Of a stretch of 43,573 nucleotides of DNA, positions 1 through 9,601 are shown piece by piece (positions within the stretch are counted from its first letter, which is position 1; every line of letters starts with the position of its first letter). The stretch comes from an uncultured Muribaculaceae bacterium (GTDB taxonomy: Bacteria; Bacteroidota; Bacteroidia; Bacteroidales; Muribaculaceae). The DNA lies in the NCBI GenBank assembly GCA_947525975.1, contig CANNVE010000022.1:1-43573 (forward strand), written 5' to 3'. The notes under the pieces are model-generated. The model was not told where the DNA came from. It saw only the letters and a program-made list of their open reading frames with translations, and searched no databases. A program made the position numbers and the translations under genes.

Positions 1-59
1 GGGATATGCTTCGCTGAAGCTCAGTGCGGGGGGGAGGGGGATGCTTCGCTGAAGCTCAG

Positions 60-124
60 CGCGAGGACAAAAAAGGCTCAGCGCGGGGACAAAAAAAGGC
101 TTGGCGCGAGGGCAAAAAAGGCTT
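60..124. repeat. Three-copy tandem repeat downstream of yidD
   Basis: A 22-23 bp unit (gcgcgaggacaaaaaaggct and close variants) occurs three times in a row and runs into the yidD stop codon. The preceding bases 1-60 hold two copies of a different unit containing gcttcgctgaagctcag. No gene is seen in 1-122. The A-runs read as T-runs on the yidD strand and may help transcription end, but no clear stem precedes them. Confidence 0.7.
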
Positions 125-347
125 AAGGCACGGGGTCGAAGCCGCTTCCGCCCCAGGGGTGGCAGCGGCAGATGCGCTTGGCTGCGAGCCATGTGCCTTT
201 GAGGGGGCCGTATTTCATGATGGCGTCGATGGCGTATTGGCTGCATGTGGGGGTGTATCTGCATGACGGGGGCAGCATGGGCGATATGCAGCCTTTGTAG
301 AAGTATATCGGCAGGCAGAATATCTTTTTTATGGCATTGCCCATCAT
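123..347 (-). CDS. yidD: Membrane protein insertion efficiency factor YidD
   Basis: A 74-residue protein of the YidD/Haemolytic (DUF37) family, a small membrane-associated factor that assists YidC in inserting inner-membrane proteins. The family pattern is clear: a hydrophobic start ([18 protein letters not shown]), the Cys-containing segment TPTCSQYA, and the C-terminal [15 protein letters not shown]. The frame stays open far upstream, but that extension overlaps rnpA and resembles nothing. The start is therefore placed at the ATG that overlaps the rnpA stop (TGATG); a second ATG follows immediately. The rnpA-yidD pairing is the usual bacterial arrangement and implies translational coupling. 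Confidence 0.93.
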   Translation of the reverse strand: MMGNAIKKIFCLPIYFYKGCISPMLPPSCRYTPTCSQYAIDAIMKYGPLKGTWLAAKRICRCHPWGGSGFDPVP

Positions 348-721
348 CAGGATAGTTGCATTGCGGAAAGGAGCCTTTCCATGGCTGCCGCCACTTTGGC
401 GTAGGGCTGCAGGCGCGAATCTACGTAGACGAAGGCCAGGTCTATGCGCGAGCCTTCGGGCAGGGGATGCAGGTCGCGCGCCAGGCGGTATGCCTCTCTG
501 ATGCGGCGGCGCATTGTCACGCGGTCTACGGCGTGACGCAGGCGCTTCTTGGGCACAGATATCATGAATTGCACGGGGGCGTCGCTGCGCCTGCCGGGGT
601 TTGAGCGCCATACGGCCCTCAGCGGGAACGCAAGGGCGCTGTGCGAATCAGCGCTGCGGCCAAAGAGCGAGTCGATGGCCATAGCGCTGCACAGTTTTTC
701 TTTTTTGTAAAGCCGGGGCAC
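347..721 (-). CDS. rnpA: Ribonuclease P protein component RnpA
   Basis: A 124-residue basic protein that binds the RNase P RNA and helps process tRNA 5' leaders. Visible family features are the N-terminal [15 protein letters not shown] segment, the central [19 protein letters not shown] strand, and the basic helix [14 protein letters not shown]. The helix normally carries an RNR signature. Here the Asn position is Val ([11 protein letters not shown]), while the surrounding Arg residues and the REAYR end are kept. The gene lies 23 bp downstream of hemD and overlaps yidD, so it is inside the leftward operon. rpmH is not adjacent. Confidence 0.93.
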   Translation of the reverse strand: MPRLYKKEKLCSAMAIDSLFGRSADSHSALAFPLRAVWRSNPGRRSDAPVQFMISVPKKRLRHAVDRVTMRRRIREAYRLARDLHPLPEGSRIDLAFVYVDSRLQPYAKVAAAMERLLSAMQLS

Positions 722-744
722 CCTTGTCGGTCTTTAAGAGTGAT

Positions 745-1494
745 TCAATGAGCAGTGTGCTCGGCCAGGAACAGGTCGAGAGCGGCGGTCATTGACGGAG
801 CCTTGGGGTTTGGAGCCTCGAGGTTGAGGCGCAGGCCGGCGTCCTTCACAGATTTGGCGGTGGTGGCGCCGAGGGTGGCGATGGCTATGTCTCCCTGGTT
901 GAAGTCGGGGAAGTTCTTCAGCAGGGATTCAATGCCCTGGGGGCTGAAGAATACGAGCATGTCGTAGTCGAAAGCCTCGTCGGGGGTGAAGTCGTTGCTG
1001 ACGGTGCGGTACATCACTGCGCGTGTGTATTTGATGCCGTTCTTGTCGAGCACGTTGAGAGCCTCGGCATTGTGCACGTCGCTCACGGCGTAGAGGTATT
1101 TCTCGTCTTTGTGCTTGAGCAGCGAAGGCACCAGGTCGTCGAGCTTGCCGGTGGCTGTATGGAAAATCTTGCGTTTGCGATAGATAATGTATTTCTGCAG
1201 ATACAGGGCTATCGCCTCGGTGGTGCAGAAATATTTCATCGTGTCGGGAATGGTGACGCGCATCTCTTCGCAAAGTTTGAAGAAATGGTCGATGGCGGTC
1301 TTTGCCGTGAAAATGACTGCGGTATAATCCGGTATAGACACTTTCTGCTGGCGGAATTCCTTGACCGTGAGGCCCTCTACTTTAATAAACGGGCGAAATA
1401 CGATTTCTACGCCATATTTCTCCGCGATGTCGTAGTAGGGTGACTTGTCTGACTTTGGCTTAGGTTGGGAAACCAGAATCTTCTTTATGTCCAT
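745..1494 (-). CDS. hemD: Uroporphyrinogen-III synthase family protein HemD
   Basis: About 249 residues. Members of this family cyclise hydroxymethylbilane to uroporphyrinogen III in tetrapyrrole synthesis. The N-terminus MDIKKILVSQPKPKSDKSPY followed by DIAEKYGVEI and FRPFIKVEGL matches the Bacteroidales branch. TAVIFTAKTAIDHFF and LVFFSPQGIESLL are the paired strand-helix motifs of the two HemD lobes. An upstream in-frame ATG at 1521 would add nine unconserved residues, so the ATG at 1494 is preferred. DUF4271 is immediately upstream and rnpA downstream. No other haem genes are in the window, so its pathway context here is unknown. Confidence 0.88.
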   Translation of the reverse strand: MDIKKILVSQPKPKSDKSPYYDIAEKYGVEIVFRPFIKVEGLTVKEFRQQKVSIPDYTAVIFTAKTAIDHFFKLCEEMRVTIPDTMKYFCTTEAIALYLQKYIIYRKRKIFHTATGKLDDLVPSLLKHKDEKYLYAVSDVHNAEALNVLDKNGIKYTRAVMYRTVSNDFTPDEAFDYDMLVFFSPQGIESLLKNFPDFNQGDIAIATLGATTAKSVKDAGLRLNLEAPNPKAPSMTAALDLFLAEHTAH

Positions 1495-1534
1495 TATTCG
1501 CAATGGTTGGTCCGTTAACATGAATTTTTCCGGG

Positions 1535-2458
1535 TTATGCCCCGGGTTCCATAGTGTGGGTTATGCACAGGGAAAAGGCCGTTTCCAGCACGATAAGAGC
1601 CGGTACGATTTCCAGAGTGCAAAGGTACAAAATAAAATAAAGCAAAGAGCCAAAATTTTGGTAAAAAATTCTAAAACCCTTTGAAATAAATACAATTCGG
1701 GCCAAAATATATAGCGCCGCGCCTGTGATGACCATGGCTTTGGCGGTTGGCGGATAGAAAATGCCCACGAGGGCGGGGACGATGAGCGCGAAGCCCAGCA
1801 GGCATTGAGACGACGTGAAGCCCTGCATCAGCAGCCTGCTTCCGGCTTGGGTGGCGAAGGTGTATCCCAGCAGCCAGTAGGCGGCCATCTGGGTCAGGAA
1901 GTAAGTGGCGGCGAGGCAAATCAGTCGGCCGGTGTCGGCGAATGCGTTTTCGGGCCGGGGCGGGACGCAGAGCCCGGTCTCGGGCCCTATCGACGATATT
2001 GCGCTATATAGGAGGAGGCCGATGCACACGCACCATTGCACTGACATCAGCGCTATGGCCCAGCGCTCATTGCCGGTGCTTTCGTCGAATGCGTTCTCGC
2101 GGCTGCGCATGCCAAGCATTTCCTGCCAAAGCACGTAGAATAGGCGCCGGCATTTGCGGTAGCTGAGCATCATGGCCAGGAACATTGCTGTGAGCAGGGC
2201 GAGGACGCCAGAGTTGTCGCCGGCATTGACAGGGCGAGGGCTGCCTTCGATGCCTTGGTGCCAATCAGGCATCTCCGCAGGCTCGGCAATGGAGATGAGC
2301 GTTATGGCGGGGGCGAGGGTGTCGAGGTGCTCGCCGTCGCCATAGAGCCAAGCCTCGGCTCTTGAAGATGGGATGTAGGCCTCTGAAGCGCGCAAGGCCG
2401 CTGTGTCGGCGGGCAGTGTGTCGGTCGCCGCGGAGGTGATGTAGGTGGGGACGGGCAT
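1535..2458 (-). CDS. DUF4271 integral membrane protein
   Basis: A 307-residue membrane protein of unknown function. The first ~85 residues are polar and low in conservation. About six hydrophobic segments follow, roughly at residues 86-102, 138-157, 182-202, 220-240, 244-266 and 275-298. The C-terminal block IVFISKGFRIFYQNFGSLLY and FILYLCTLEIVPALI is the signature of DUF4271, a Bacteroidota family usually found next to hemD, as here. It begins 6 bp after the LOG gene and ends 13-40 bp before hemD depending on the hemD start, so it is co-transcribed with both. No catalytic motif is visible. Confidence 0.85.
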   Translation of the reverse strand: MPVPTYITSAATDTLPADTAALRASEAYIPSSRAEAWLYGDGEHLDTLAPAITLISIAEPAEMPDWHQGIEGSPRPVNAGDNSGVLALLTAMFLAMMLSYRKCRRLFYVLWQEMLGMRSRENAFDESTGNERWAIALMSVQWCVCIGLLLYSAISSIGPETGLCVPPRPENAFADTGRLICLAATYFLTQMAAYWLLGYTFATQAGSRLLMQGFTSSQCLLGFALIVPALVGIFYPPTAKAMVITGAALYILARIVFISKGFRIFYQNFGSLLYFILYLCTLEIVPALIVLETAFSLCITHTMEPGA

Positions 2459-2464
2459 GGCTTG

Positions 2465-3013
2465 TCACTGTTTCAGGGTGTGGCCAAGCACTATGTCGAC
2501 CGCTTCGCGGGGCGAAGCGGCCACCATCCAGGGGGCGCCTTCCTTGTCGGTGAAGCCTTCGGCCACCGACTGGTCAAGCCACGATATCAGCCCGTCGTAG
2601 TATCCGTTGATGTTGAGTATGACCACAGCGCCCTGGTATAGCCCGAGCTTGCGGCGCGTGATCATCTCGGCCACCTCGTCGAGGGTGCCTACTCCGCCAG
2701 GGAGGGCTATCACGCCTATGGCCAGATTTGCCAGGGTGGCTTTTCGGGCCTGCATGGTGTCGGTGATGATGGTTTCAGTCAGGCGCGGATGATTGCGGCC
2801 GGCGTCGACCATGAATCGGGGGATTACGCCTATGGCCTTGCCTCCGGCTTCGAGCGCGCCGTCGGTGACGGCTGCCATAAGGCCCATTTTTCCTGCGCCG
2901 GTGATGGCCGGCAGGCCGCGCCGGGCTATTTCGGCCCCGAGGTCGCGGGCCGCGTCGAAATATACGGGTGCTATGGTGTCGCTTGAAGAGCAATATACTG
3001 TGATTCCTTGCAT
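2465..3013 (-). CDS. LOG family protein (TIGR00730 Rossmann fold)
   Basis: A 182-residue member of the LOG/lysine-decarboxylase-like family. Characterised members are nucleoside 5'-monophosphate phosphoribohydrolases that release a free base. Signature motifs are present: ITVYCSSSD at the N-terminus, GAGKMGLMAAV near residues 39-49, MQARK at 87-91, and PGGVGTLDE at 105-113, which carries the catalytic Glu of the family. Length is normal. It lies 10 bp downstream of the permease and 6 bp upstream of DUF4271. Whether its substrate is a cytokinin-type nucleotide or an ordinary purine nucleotide cannot be told from sequence. Confidence 0.9.
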   Translation of the reverse strand: MQGITVYCSSSDTIAPVYFDAARDLGAEIARRGLPAITGAGKMGLMAAVTDGALEAGGKAIGVIPRFMVDAGRNHPRLTETIITDTMQARKATLANLAIGVIALPGGVGTLDEVAEMITRRKLGLYQGAVVILNINGYYDGLISWLDQSVAEGFTDKEGAPWMVAASPREAVDIVLGHTLKQ

Positions 3014-3023
3014 AGAAATGAGT

Positions 3024-4235
3024 TTACTTTTTGCTAATGAACGCTTTTGTGGTCAGGGACGCGGCAAGGGCCACGATCGCCACCGCCGCCATCACCATGG
3101 CCAGGTCGCATGGCTCTACCTTTACGGGGTAGGAGTCGATGGTGAGCTGCGAGGGGTCGCCGTTGAGGCGTATGAAATGCCCGTATTGCTGCGCCAGGGC
3201 GAGCGCGGTGCCTATGATTATGCCTGCCAGGCCTCCGGCCATGGTGATCAGCCATCCTTGGCGCATGAATATGCCTCTGATCATGCCGGCGGTGGCGCCA
3301 ATGGCCCGCAGCGTGGCCATGTTTTCCCGCTTCTCGATCACGAGCAGAGAGAGGGTGCTTACGATGTTGAACGAGGCTATGACCAGGATGAACGCCAGCA
3401 TCAAGAAAGTCACCCACTTCTCGATCGAGATCATGCGGAATGAAACTTCCTCCTGGCGGCTGCGCGACAAGGCCTTGTATCCCGGGCCGAGGCGCCCCGA
3501 TATGACGGCGGCTGCCTGCTCGGCATCGCCGTTGGCGGCAATCTCGATTGCGGTGCATTGGTCGGCGTATTCGAGCAAGTCGCGGGCTTCGCCGATGGGG
3601 ATTATGACGTATTCGTTGTCGTATTCGGGCTGGTTGACCTGAAAGACGCCTGTCACCATGAATTGCTTCTTGCGGAATGACGCCTGCGGGTTGGCCGGGT
3701 TGATGCGTCCGACCCTGCGCGGGGCATATAGGTCGACCGTGGTCGCAAGGCCGGGACGGGCGTCAAGCCCAAGGGCCACGCCCACGCTCTCCTGCATGCC
3801 GGGCGATCCGTAGGGGTAGGCGAAGCGCTGGCCGTCGATCATGAGCGAATCTATGTTTGACACTTCGCCGAAGTTTACGCCAACGCCCTTGAATATCACC
3901 GGCATCTGCTTTCCGCCCGACACTGCCAGCGCGCGCTCCTCTATCACAGGCTGGGCTGCCGCCACAACGTCCATGGCCGTCAGGATGCTGATCAGGCTGT
4001 CGGCGCCCGATATGGTCTTGCCCTCCGCGGCCATCACTTTCACGTCAGGGTCGATTTCAGAGAGGTGGCGGGCGGCAAGAAGGGTGAAGCCGTTGAACAC
4101 AGACATGACGATCACTATCGCCGCTGTGGCCACGGCCACGCCGGCGACGGATACGATCGAAATGATGTTGACTGCGTTATGGCTCTTCTTTGACAGCAGA
4201 TACCGGCACGCAATCCTCCAGCTCAGTAATTTCAC
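3024..4235 (-). CDS. FtsX/LolE-type ABC transporter permease
   Basis: 403 residues with MacB/FtsX topology. One transmembrane segment lies near residues 22-45 (NIISIVSVAGVAVATAAIVI), then a ~220-residue periplasmic domain, then three segments near 275-300, 318-345 and 372-396. The N-terminus WRIACRYLLSKKSHNAVNII and the final FtsX domain (VIEKRENMATLRAIGATAG) resemble lipoprotein-releasing permeases of the LolC/LolE family, which extract lipoproteins from the inner membrane together with a LolD ATPase. No ATPase gene is adjacent, so LolE is the likeliest but not the only reading. It follows rbfA by 17 bp. Confidence 0.85.
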   Translation of the reverse strand: MKLLSWRIACRYLLSKKSHNAVNIISIVSVAGVAVATAAIVIVMSVFNGFTLLAARHLSEIDPDVKVMAAEGKTISGADSLISILTAMDVVAAAQPVIEERALAVSGGKQMPVIFKGVGVNFGEVSNIDSLMIDGQRFAYPYGSPGMQESVGVALGLDARPGLATTVDLYAPRRVGRINPANPQASFRKKQFMVTGVFQVNQPEYDNEYVIIPIGEARDLLEYADQCTAIEIAANGDAEQAAAVISGRLGPGYKALSRSRQEEVSFRMISIEKWVTFLMLAFILVIASFNIVSTLSLLVIEKRENMATLRAIGATAGMIRGIFMRQGWLITMAGGLAGIIIGTALALAQQYGHFIRLNGDPSQLTIDSYPVKVEPCDLAMVMAAVAIVALAASLTTKAFISKK

Positions 4236-4252
4236 AGGATTCGGTGAGGCGC

Positions 4253-4594
4253 TTATTCGTCTTTATGCAGCAGGTGATCGATGTTTTCGATGTAGTCGAG
4301 GCTATCGTCGATATAGAAGGCCAGAGCCGGGGTCTTGCGCAGTTGGAAGCGCACTCGCTGAGCCAGTTCATACCTGATGGTCTGGGCGTTGTCGTTGATA
4401 TTCTTGAGTATGTCGGCGGCTTTCTCTGACGGGAACACCGAAAGGTAGGCTTTTGCTACGGAGAGGTCAGGCGAGACGCGCACGGCGCTCACTGACACCA
4501 GCGTGCCATGGGTCTGGGCGGTCTGCTGGCGGAAAATCTCGCTGAGCTCCTTCTGGAGCAGGCGGGCTATCTTGGCTTGACGGGTAGATTCCAT
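4253..4594 (-). CDS. rbfA: Ribosome-binding factor A
   Basis: 113 residues from the ATG at 4594. RbfA is a KH-fold protein that binds the 30S subunit during late 16S rRNA maturation and matters for growth in the cold. The start MESTRQAKIARLLQKELSEI and the segment VSAVRVSPDLSVAKAYLSVF are typical, as is the C-terminal LRKTPALAFYIDDSLDYIE. An 18-residue upstream extension to an ATG at 4648 is unconserved and was left out. It is the first gene of the leftward operon that runs through yidD. Confidence 0.92.
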   Translation of the reverse strand: MESTRQAKIARLLQKELSEIFRQQTAQTHGTLVSVSAVRVSPDLSVAKAYLSVFPSEKAADILKNINDNAQTIRYELAQRVRFQLRKTPALAFYIDDSLDYIENIDHLLHKDE

Positions 4595-4667
4595 ATATCT
4601 GAAAAAATTTGAATAATTACCGATGCCTAAATCTTGGCATCCAATCATATAACAACTATCCTTACTG

Positions 4668-4675
4668 CAAAGTTA
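4668..4675 (-). promoter_or_regulatory. Probable -7 box for the rbfA operon
   Basis: On the minus strand this reads TAACTTTG, which fits the Bacteroidota -7 consensus TAnnTTTG. It lies 74 bp upstream of the rbfA ATG, between rbfA and the gap terminator. No good -33 TTTG was found at the usual distance, so the assignment rests on the -7 box and position. Confidence 0.5.
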
Positions 4676-4686
4676 CGAAAAATCAT

Positions 4687-4728
4687 AAAAATAGAGCCGT
4701 GTCAGGCCGACACGGCTCTATTTTTTTT
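4687..4728 (-). terminator. Intrinsic terminator of gap
   Basis: A 13-bp perfect stem (atagagccgtgtc, 4691-4703, with gacacggctctat, 4709-4721) has a 5-nt loop. A T-run follows on either strand. It is 20 bp past the gap stop codon. Since no plus-strand gene runs into it, it serves gap and insulates the rbfA promoter. Confidence 0.92.
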
Positions 4729-4747
4729 CTTGATTGACGGTATTTTA

Positions 4748-5764
<1,017 letters not shown>

Positions 5765-5828
5765 TTAATATAAGGTTATATGTAGTTGTTTTATGGGGAA
5801 GGGGCTTAGCCCGTTTCTTTTTCCACCG

Positions 5829-5836
5829 CAAAATTA
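5829..5836 (-). promoter_or_regulatory. Probable -7 box for gap
   Basis: The minus strand reads TAATTTTG, matching TAnnTTTG, 71 bp upstream of the gap start codon. It is preceded by an A/T-rich stretch. No exact -33 TTTG is seen at 19-20 bp. The resulting leader would be about 65 nt. Confidence 0.55.
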
Positions 5837-5892
5837 CAAATTTTTTTTGTAATTACATATAACTCAATCAATATTTTTTTTGAGAGATGGAG

Positions 5893-6990
5893 TCATTTGC
5901 GGCGGCGCACAGAGCGGGTGGCGTTAGAAGAGGTGGTTTTGGGCTGTTTCGGTTTTTTCACCTTGGTCTTTGCGGGCTTGCGGTCGCTGCCTCGGGTGGT
6001 GCGCGCGGGCTTTTTGGCCGGCGCCTCTTCCTGGCCAACGGTCTCTGTGTCGGCTGCTTCGTCGCGGGCTTGCCGCGCGGCCATTATCTCTTCGCGGTCG
6101 GGCACCCAGAGGCGGTCTTCAAATGTGTCGAGGCGGCGCTGTATGCTGTCCTGCGCGCGTGCCATGTCCTCGGGGTCGGGATATTGCTGCATCAGCGAGC
6201 GGTTGCGCAGGTTGCGTGTCTTGTAGATGTCGCCCTTGTACATGGTGAGGTTGAAGAAGTCGTCGTATGTGCAGCTGGGCAGATTGTTGTCGTCGCTGAC
6301 GAATATCTGCTGCTGTGCCAGATAGGGGCGGATGTCGGAGTATTTCACCCAGAACATGGGATATTTCAAAGGCTCGCCGCCAAAGTCGCCTGCGCGGTGC
6401 AGCACGGGGCAGATGGCTTCTACGTATGTCTTGAGGCGGTTTTCGCGGTTGTCGTATTTCCAGTTTTCGATCACGTAGTATGACAGCACCTCGGTGGTGG
6501 GCACGTCGCTCTCGTCGATGGCGAATTTCGGGTTTTTCTCGGTCGATCCCTTTGCCGCTGTGTAAGGGATGTAGAATCGGTCGAGCATGTCTTTGACGCT
6601 GATCTTGTATTTGTCGGTGAAGATTTCCCTGCCGTCGAGGTATTCGTAGGCGCTGATCTGCCCGTTGGCGAGCAGGCGCATGAGTATGCGCATGAAGTTT
6701 TCCTGCCCGTCGATCAGGTCTTCGGGGTAGTATAGGGCTGCGTTTTCGTCTTTGTTGAGATCGAGCTGGCGGTATATCACCTTCAGCCATTGCACGTCGC
6801 CTTCGCTCAGGCTGCCGCCCGGCTCGGCGTAGAGTGTGCGCATGCGGTCGGTGACTCCCGTCTCGGCGGCGGCTTCCTGTCCGGGCCTCTTGCCCGGAGC
6901 GCGTCGGCTCACGCCCGAGTTGGTGCTTTCCTGCGCCATCGACGCGGCGGCGCAGGCGATGGCTATGGCGAGAATGAATATCTTTTTCAT
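5893..6990 (-). CDS. gldN: T9SS periplasmic ring protein GldN/PorN
   Basis: A 365-residue exported protein. The signal peptide MKKIFILAIAIACAAASMA ends before a Gln. In the family, GldN/PorN forms the periplasmic ring of the type IX secretion system with the lipoprotein GldK. Typical segments are VIYRQLDLNKDENAALYYP near residues 71-89, the block around TTEVLSYYVIENWKYDNREN, and YPMFWVKYSDIRPYLAQQQ. The last ~60 residues are a Lys/Arg/Thr-rich low-complexity tail (KPAKTKVKKPKQPKTTSS) not expected to be part of the core fold. It is the last gene of porT-porP-gldK-L-M-N, 46 bp after gldM. Confidence 0.93.
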   Translation of the reverse strand: MKKIFILAIAIACAAASMAQESTNSGVSRRAPGKRPGQEAAAETGVTDRMRTLYAEPGGSLSEGDVQWLKVIYRQLDLNKDENAALYYPEDLIDGQENFMRILMRLLANGQISAYEYLDGREIFTDKYKISVKDMLDRFYIPYTAAKGSTEKNPKFAIDESDVPTTEVLSYYVIENWKYDNRENRLKTYVEAICPVLHRAGDFGGEPLKYPMFWVKYSDIRPYLAQQQIFVSDDNNLPSCTYDDFFNLTMYKGDIYKTRNLRNRSLMQQYPDPEDMARAQDSIQRRLDTFEDRLWVPDREEIMAARQARDEAADTETVGQEEAPAKKPARTTRGSDRKPAKTKVKKPKQPKTTSSNATRSVRRRK

Positions 6991-7036
6991 GTGTGAGGTG
7001 GTAATGTTTGTTTCTTGGTCGCGCGGCGTGGCGGAT

Positions 7037-8605
7037 TTAGTTGATGATCACTTCAAGCGGCGAGAGGTCGCGGGTGGTGCCGTCGGGGCCTTTGGCCCTT
7101 ATGCGCGAGATGTAGAATCTCTTGCCGCGCTGCAGCCTCTGGAATTGCTGCTTCTGTCGCTGTGAGAAGTTGGGGCCGTCGCTCAGCTCGGTGATGGCGT
7201 TGCCCATGGAGTCGAAAAATACGGTTTCGAATCCCACCACGCTGAATTTTGTGTCGAGGAGCCCGTCGTCGATGGCCGCCTGCAGGCCGCCTGAGCCCAA
7301 AAGCAATGATTTGGCCAGCGGCTTGCCTCCTTTGTAGTGGTCGGTGCCGCCGCTCTGGGCCGGAATCTCGATGTAGGCCGTGGGGTCGGGGAGCTTGCGC
7401 ACCCTGAATGTGGAGTTGGCCACGTTTGTGCGCCTGCCGTCGATGTCGGCGGTGACGGTGAGCACTGCGTCCTGGCCTACGGTAGAGGGTCGGGCTATCC
7501 AGTGGTCGCCGCTGCGGGTGAGGGCGCCGTTGCTCATGGTGGCCGAGATGCCTGACATGGGCACGCCCGGCACCGATATGCTGACGGGGTTGTCTATGCC
7601 GGCATAGAGCACGTTCATCATGGTGGCCGAGACTGTGGCCATGGGCTCGATCACTGTATAAGATGACTGGAAGTCATGTCGGGTGACCGACCCGTCATCG
7701 TGGGTGAGCTGCAGGTATCCCTTGTAGTCGTATGTGCCCGGCGAGCCTGCGCCGAGGGTGTAGAGGCCACGGCTGCTTTCGGGCAGTTCCTTTCCGTTGA
7801 TGAAGATTTCGGGGCGCTGGGTGGTGTCGACGGCGGCGAGCACGATGTTGGCCTCATACGTGCCTCCGCGCATCACGATGCGCGACTGCGGGATCACGAA
7901 TGCGTTGAGCTCGTTGACCCTCACGTCGCCGGCGTCGACCTGCGAGTAAAGGGCCGACAGGGCCTCGCCTTCGGCGTATTGTATGTCATTCTGCAGCTTT
8001 GTGAGCAGAGTGATGGCGGCCACCACGGGCTTTTGGTCGAATTGCGCTTCTTCCCACGGCACGGGGGCTATCACTCCCTTTGCGGCTGCCGGCTCGGTCG
8101 ACAGGGCTTCGCTGATGGTGGCTGTCTTGGCCGAGTCGGGCATCAGGGCCGAGATGTATCCGCGGTATGTGTCGATGCGGTGGCGCAGGTCTTCGCCGCG
8201 CTTGTTGGCCGGGTTGAGCATGACCACAGATGCCGCCTCCAGGTCGTCGCGGTTGGTGATGTTGTCGGGATCGCCGTCTTTTCCGTCGGCTTTGCGCACG
8301 ATGTCGAGCTTAAGCGAGTCGATGTAGTCATACAGGGCCGATGTCACCACTCTCACCTCCGAAGCCTTGTCGTGCCATTGGCTGCCTTTTCCGGGATTGA
8401 GCCTGGCGAAGGCCTCAAGCTGGGCGTAGATGGCGTCGTTGCGCCGGCCAACGTTGGTGTTGGAGCGCTTCAGGCCGTCATGCACCTGCGTGAAGCCGTC
8501 AAGCACGTCGCTCGATACGTTGAGCGCGAGCATTGCCGTCAGCACGATGTACATCAGGTTGATCATCTTCTGGCGGGGTGACAGTCGAGTGTTGTTTGCT
8601 CCCAT
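7037..8605 (-). CDS. gldM: T9SS motor/stalk protein GldM/PorM
   Basis: 522 residues. GldM pairs with GldL to form the proton-driven inner-membrane motor of T9SS; its long periplasmic part reaches the GldK/GldN ring. The signature N-terminus is visible: LSPRQKMINLMYIVLTAMLA, a single transmembrane helix around residues 13-31 preceded by an Arg. The rest is periplasmic, starting with the helical domain and then beta-rich domains. Length matches family members. It lies 69 bp downstream of gldL, the longest gap in the operon; no promoter stands out there. Confidence 0.95.
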   Translation of the reverse strand: MGANNTRLSPRQKMINLMYIVLTAMLALNVSSDVLDGFTQVHDGLKRSNTNVGRRNDAIYAQLEAFARLNPGKGSQWHDKASEVRVVTSALYDYIDSLKLDIVRKADGKDGDPDNITNRDDLEAASVVMLNPANKRGEDLRHRIDTYRGYISALMPDSAKTATISEALSTEPAAAKGVIAPVPWEEAQFDQKPVVAAITLLTKLQNDIQYAEGEALSALYSQVDAGDVRVNELNAFVIPQSRIVMRGGTYEANIVLAAVDTTQRPEIFINGKELPESSRGLYTLGAGSPGTYDYKGYLQLTHDDGSVTRHDFQSSYTVIEPMATVSATMMNVLYAGIDNPVSISVPGVPMSGISATMSNGALTRSGDHWIARPSTVGQDAVLTVTADIDGRRTNVANSTFRVRKLPDPTAYIEIPAQSGGTDHYKGGKPLAKSLLLGSGGLQAAIDDGLLDTKFSVVGFETVFFDSMGNAITELSDGPNFSQRQKQQFQRLQRGKRFYISRIRAKGPDGTTRDLSPLEVIIN

Positions 8606-8674
8606 TCAGGAATAATATAAGTGTAAAACCGGTTGTCTTATTCGTTTGTGTCAGCGTGATTTCCGCGAGCGGGC

Positions 8675-9571
8675 TCAAGCGTGGCTCTCGGGCTGTTGCT
8701 CCGGAGCAGGAGCCGCGGGCATCGGGCGGTACATGTTGATGGTCATCGCTGTGATCATCTTCTCGTATACCTGGTTGAGCTGCTGCATATAGCGTGCCAT
8801 CTTCTCGGTTTCCTCACAATAGCGCACGCTCTGTGAGGCTGATTTCTCGTACATGTCGCGTATGTCCTTTATGCCACGGTTCACTCTGTCGATGGCGTCG
8901 AGCTGGCTCGACACGCTCTTGAGTTGTATTTCGTAGATGGTGTTGAGGCCGCGAATGTTGTGGTTGAGGCTCTGCATCTGCTCCACGTACCCGTTGGCGC
9001 TCTGGTCAATTTCTTCCGAGTGTAGGGTGATGGCCTCGAACGATTTCAGCAAGGTCTCCGACACCTTGTTGAGGGCCATTGTCGATGCCTGCAGCTTCTC
9101 GAGCTCAGACGCGATCGAGTTCATGCGGCCCACGTATTGCTCGGTGGCGCCTGCGGCGTCGGTGGGCGCCGGCGCCTGGCTCACGGCTTGGGGCCGTATC
9201 GATTGCGGGCTGTGGCCTGTGGCCGGGATATTCGTGCCGACAGGGCCTTGCGCCGGGTGCGAGACGCTGGCTTTCGCCTCGGCAGGGGTGTCGTCAGAGT
9301 CTTCGTCCTTGTCTCCAAGGGCAGGGAATACCTCTTCCCACTTGTAGTCCTTCGGCGGGCGGTCAAAGGCTGTGAGGATGAACATAAGCACTTCGGTGCC
9401 CATGCCGATGCAGAGCAGGGTGTTGCCTCCCCGAAGGTGCAGGATCTTGAACAGCGCGCCCCAGATCACGATGGCTGCGCCGATAGAATAGGCGAAGTTG
9501 AAGAAACGCTGGCCCTTCTCGCTGGTGATGAAGGCGGAGATGGCGTTTTTATAATAATTGGCTTTTTTCAT
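8675..9571 (-). CDS. gldL: T9SS motor protein GldL/PorL
   Basis: 298 residues. Two transmembrane helices (FNFAYSIGAAIVIWGALFKI near 24-43 and TLLCIGMGTEVLMFILTAFD near 51-70) precede a long cytoplasmic part. The second helix carries Glu60, in the position of the membrane-buried Glu that is essential for proton flow in characterised GldL. The cytoplasmic region has a Pro/Ala-rich linker (~95-145) and then a coiled-coil-like stretch (~150-270) with repeated polar/hydrophobic heptads. gldK is 30 bp upstream. Confidence 0.94.
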   Translation of the reverse strand: MKKANYYKNAISAFITSEKGQRFFNFAYSIGAAIVIWGALFKILHLRGGNTLLCIGMGTEVLMFILTAFDRPPKDYKWEEVFPALGDKDEDSDDTPAEAKASVSHPAQGPVGTNIPATGHSPQSIRPQAVSQAPAPTDAAGATEQYVGRMNSIASELEKLQASTMALNKVSETLLKSFEAITLHSEEIDQSANGYVEQMQSLNHNIRGLNTIYEIQLKSVSSQLDAIDRVNRGIKDIRDMYEKSASQSVRYCEETEKMARYMQQLNQVYEKMITAMTINMYRPMPAAPAPEQQPESHA

Positions 9572-9601
9572 CTTGGTGGTTATTTGGGCTGTGGCCTGAT
9601 G

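Noticed and set aside
123-611. Long N-terminal extension of YidD (162 residues)
   Set aside because: The extra 88 residues are the rnpA gene read in another frame and do not resemble any protein. The TGATG overlap start is standard.
1620-1627. TACCTTTG promoter box for hemD
   Set aside because: It lies inside the DUF4271 coding sequence, encoding a conserved Tyr-Leu-Cys, and has no -33 TTTG at the right distance.
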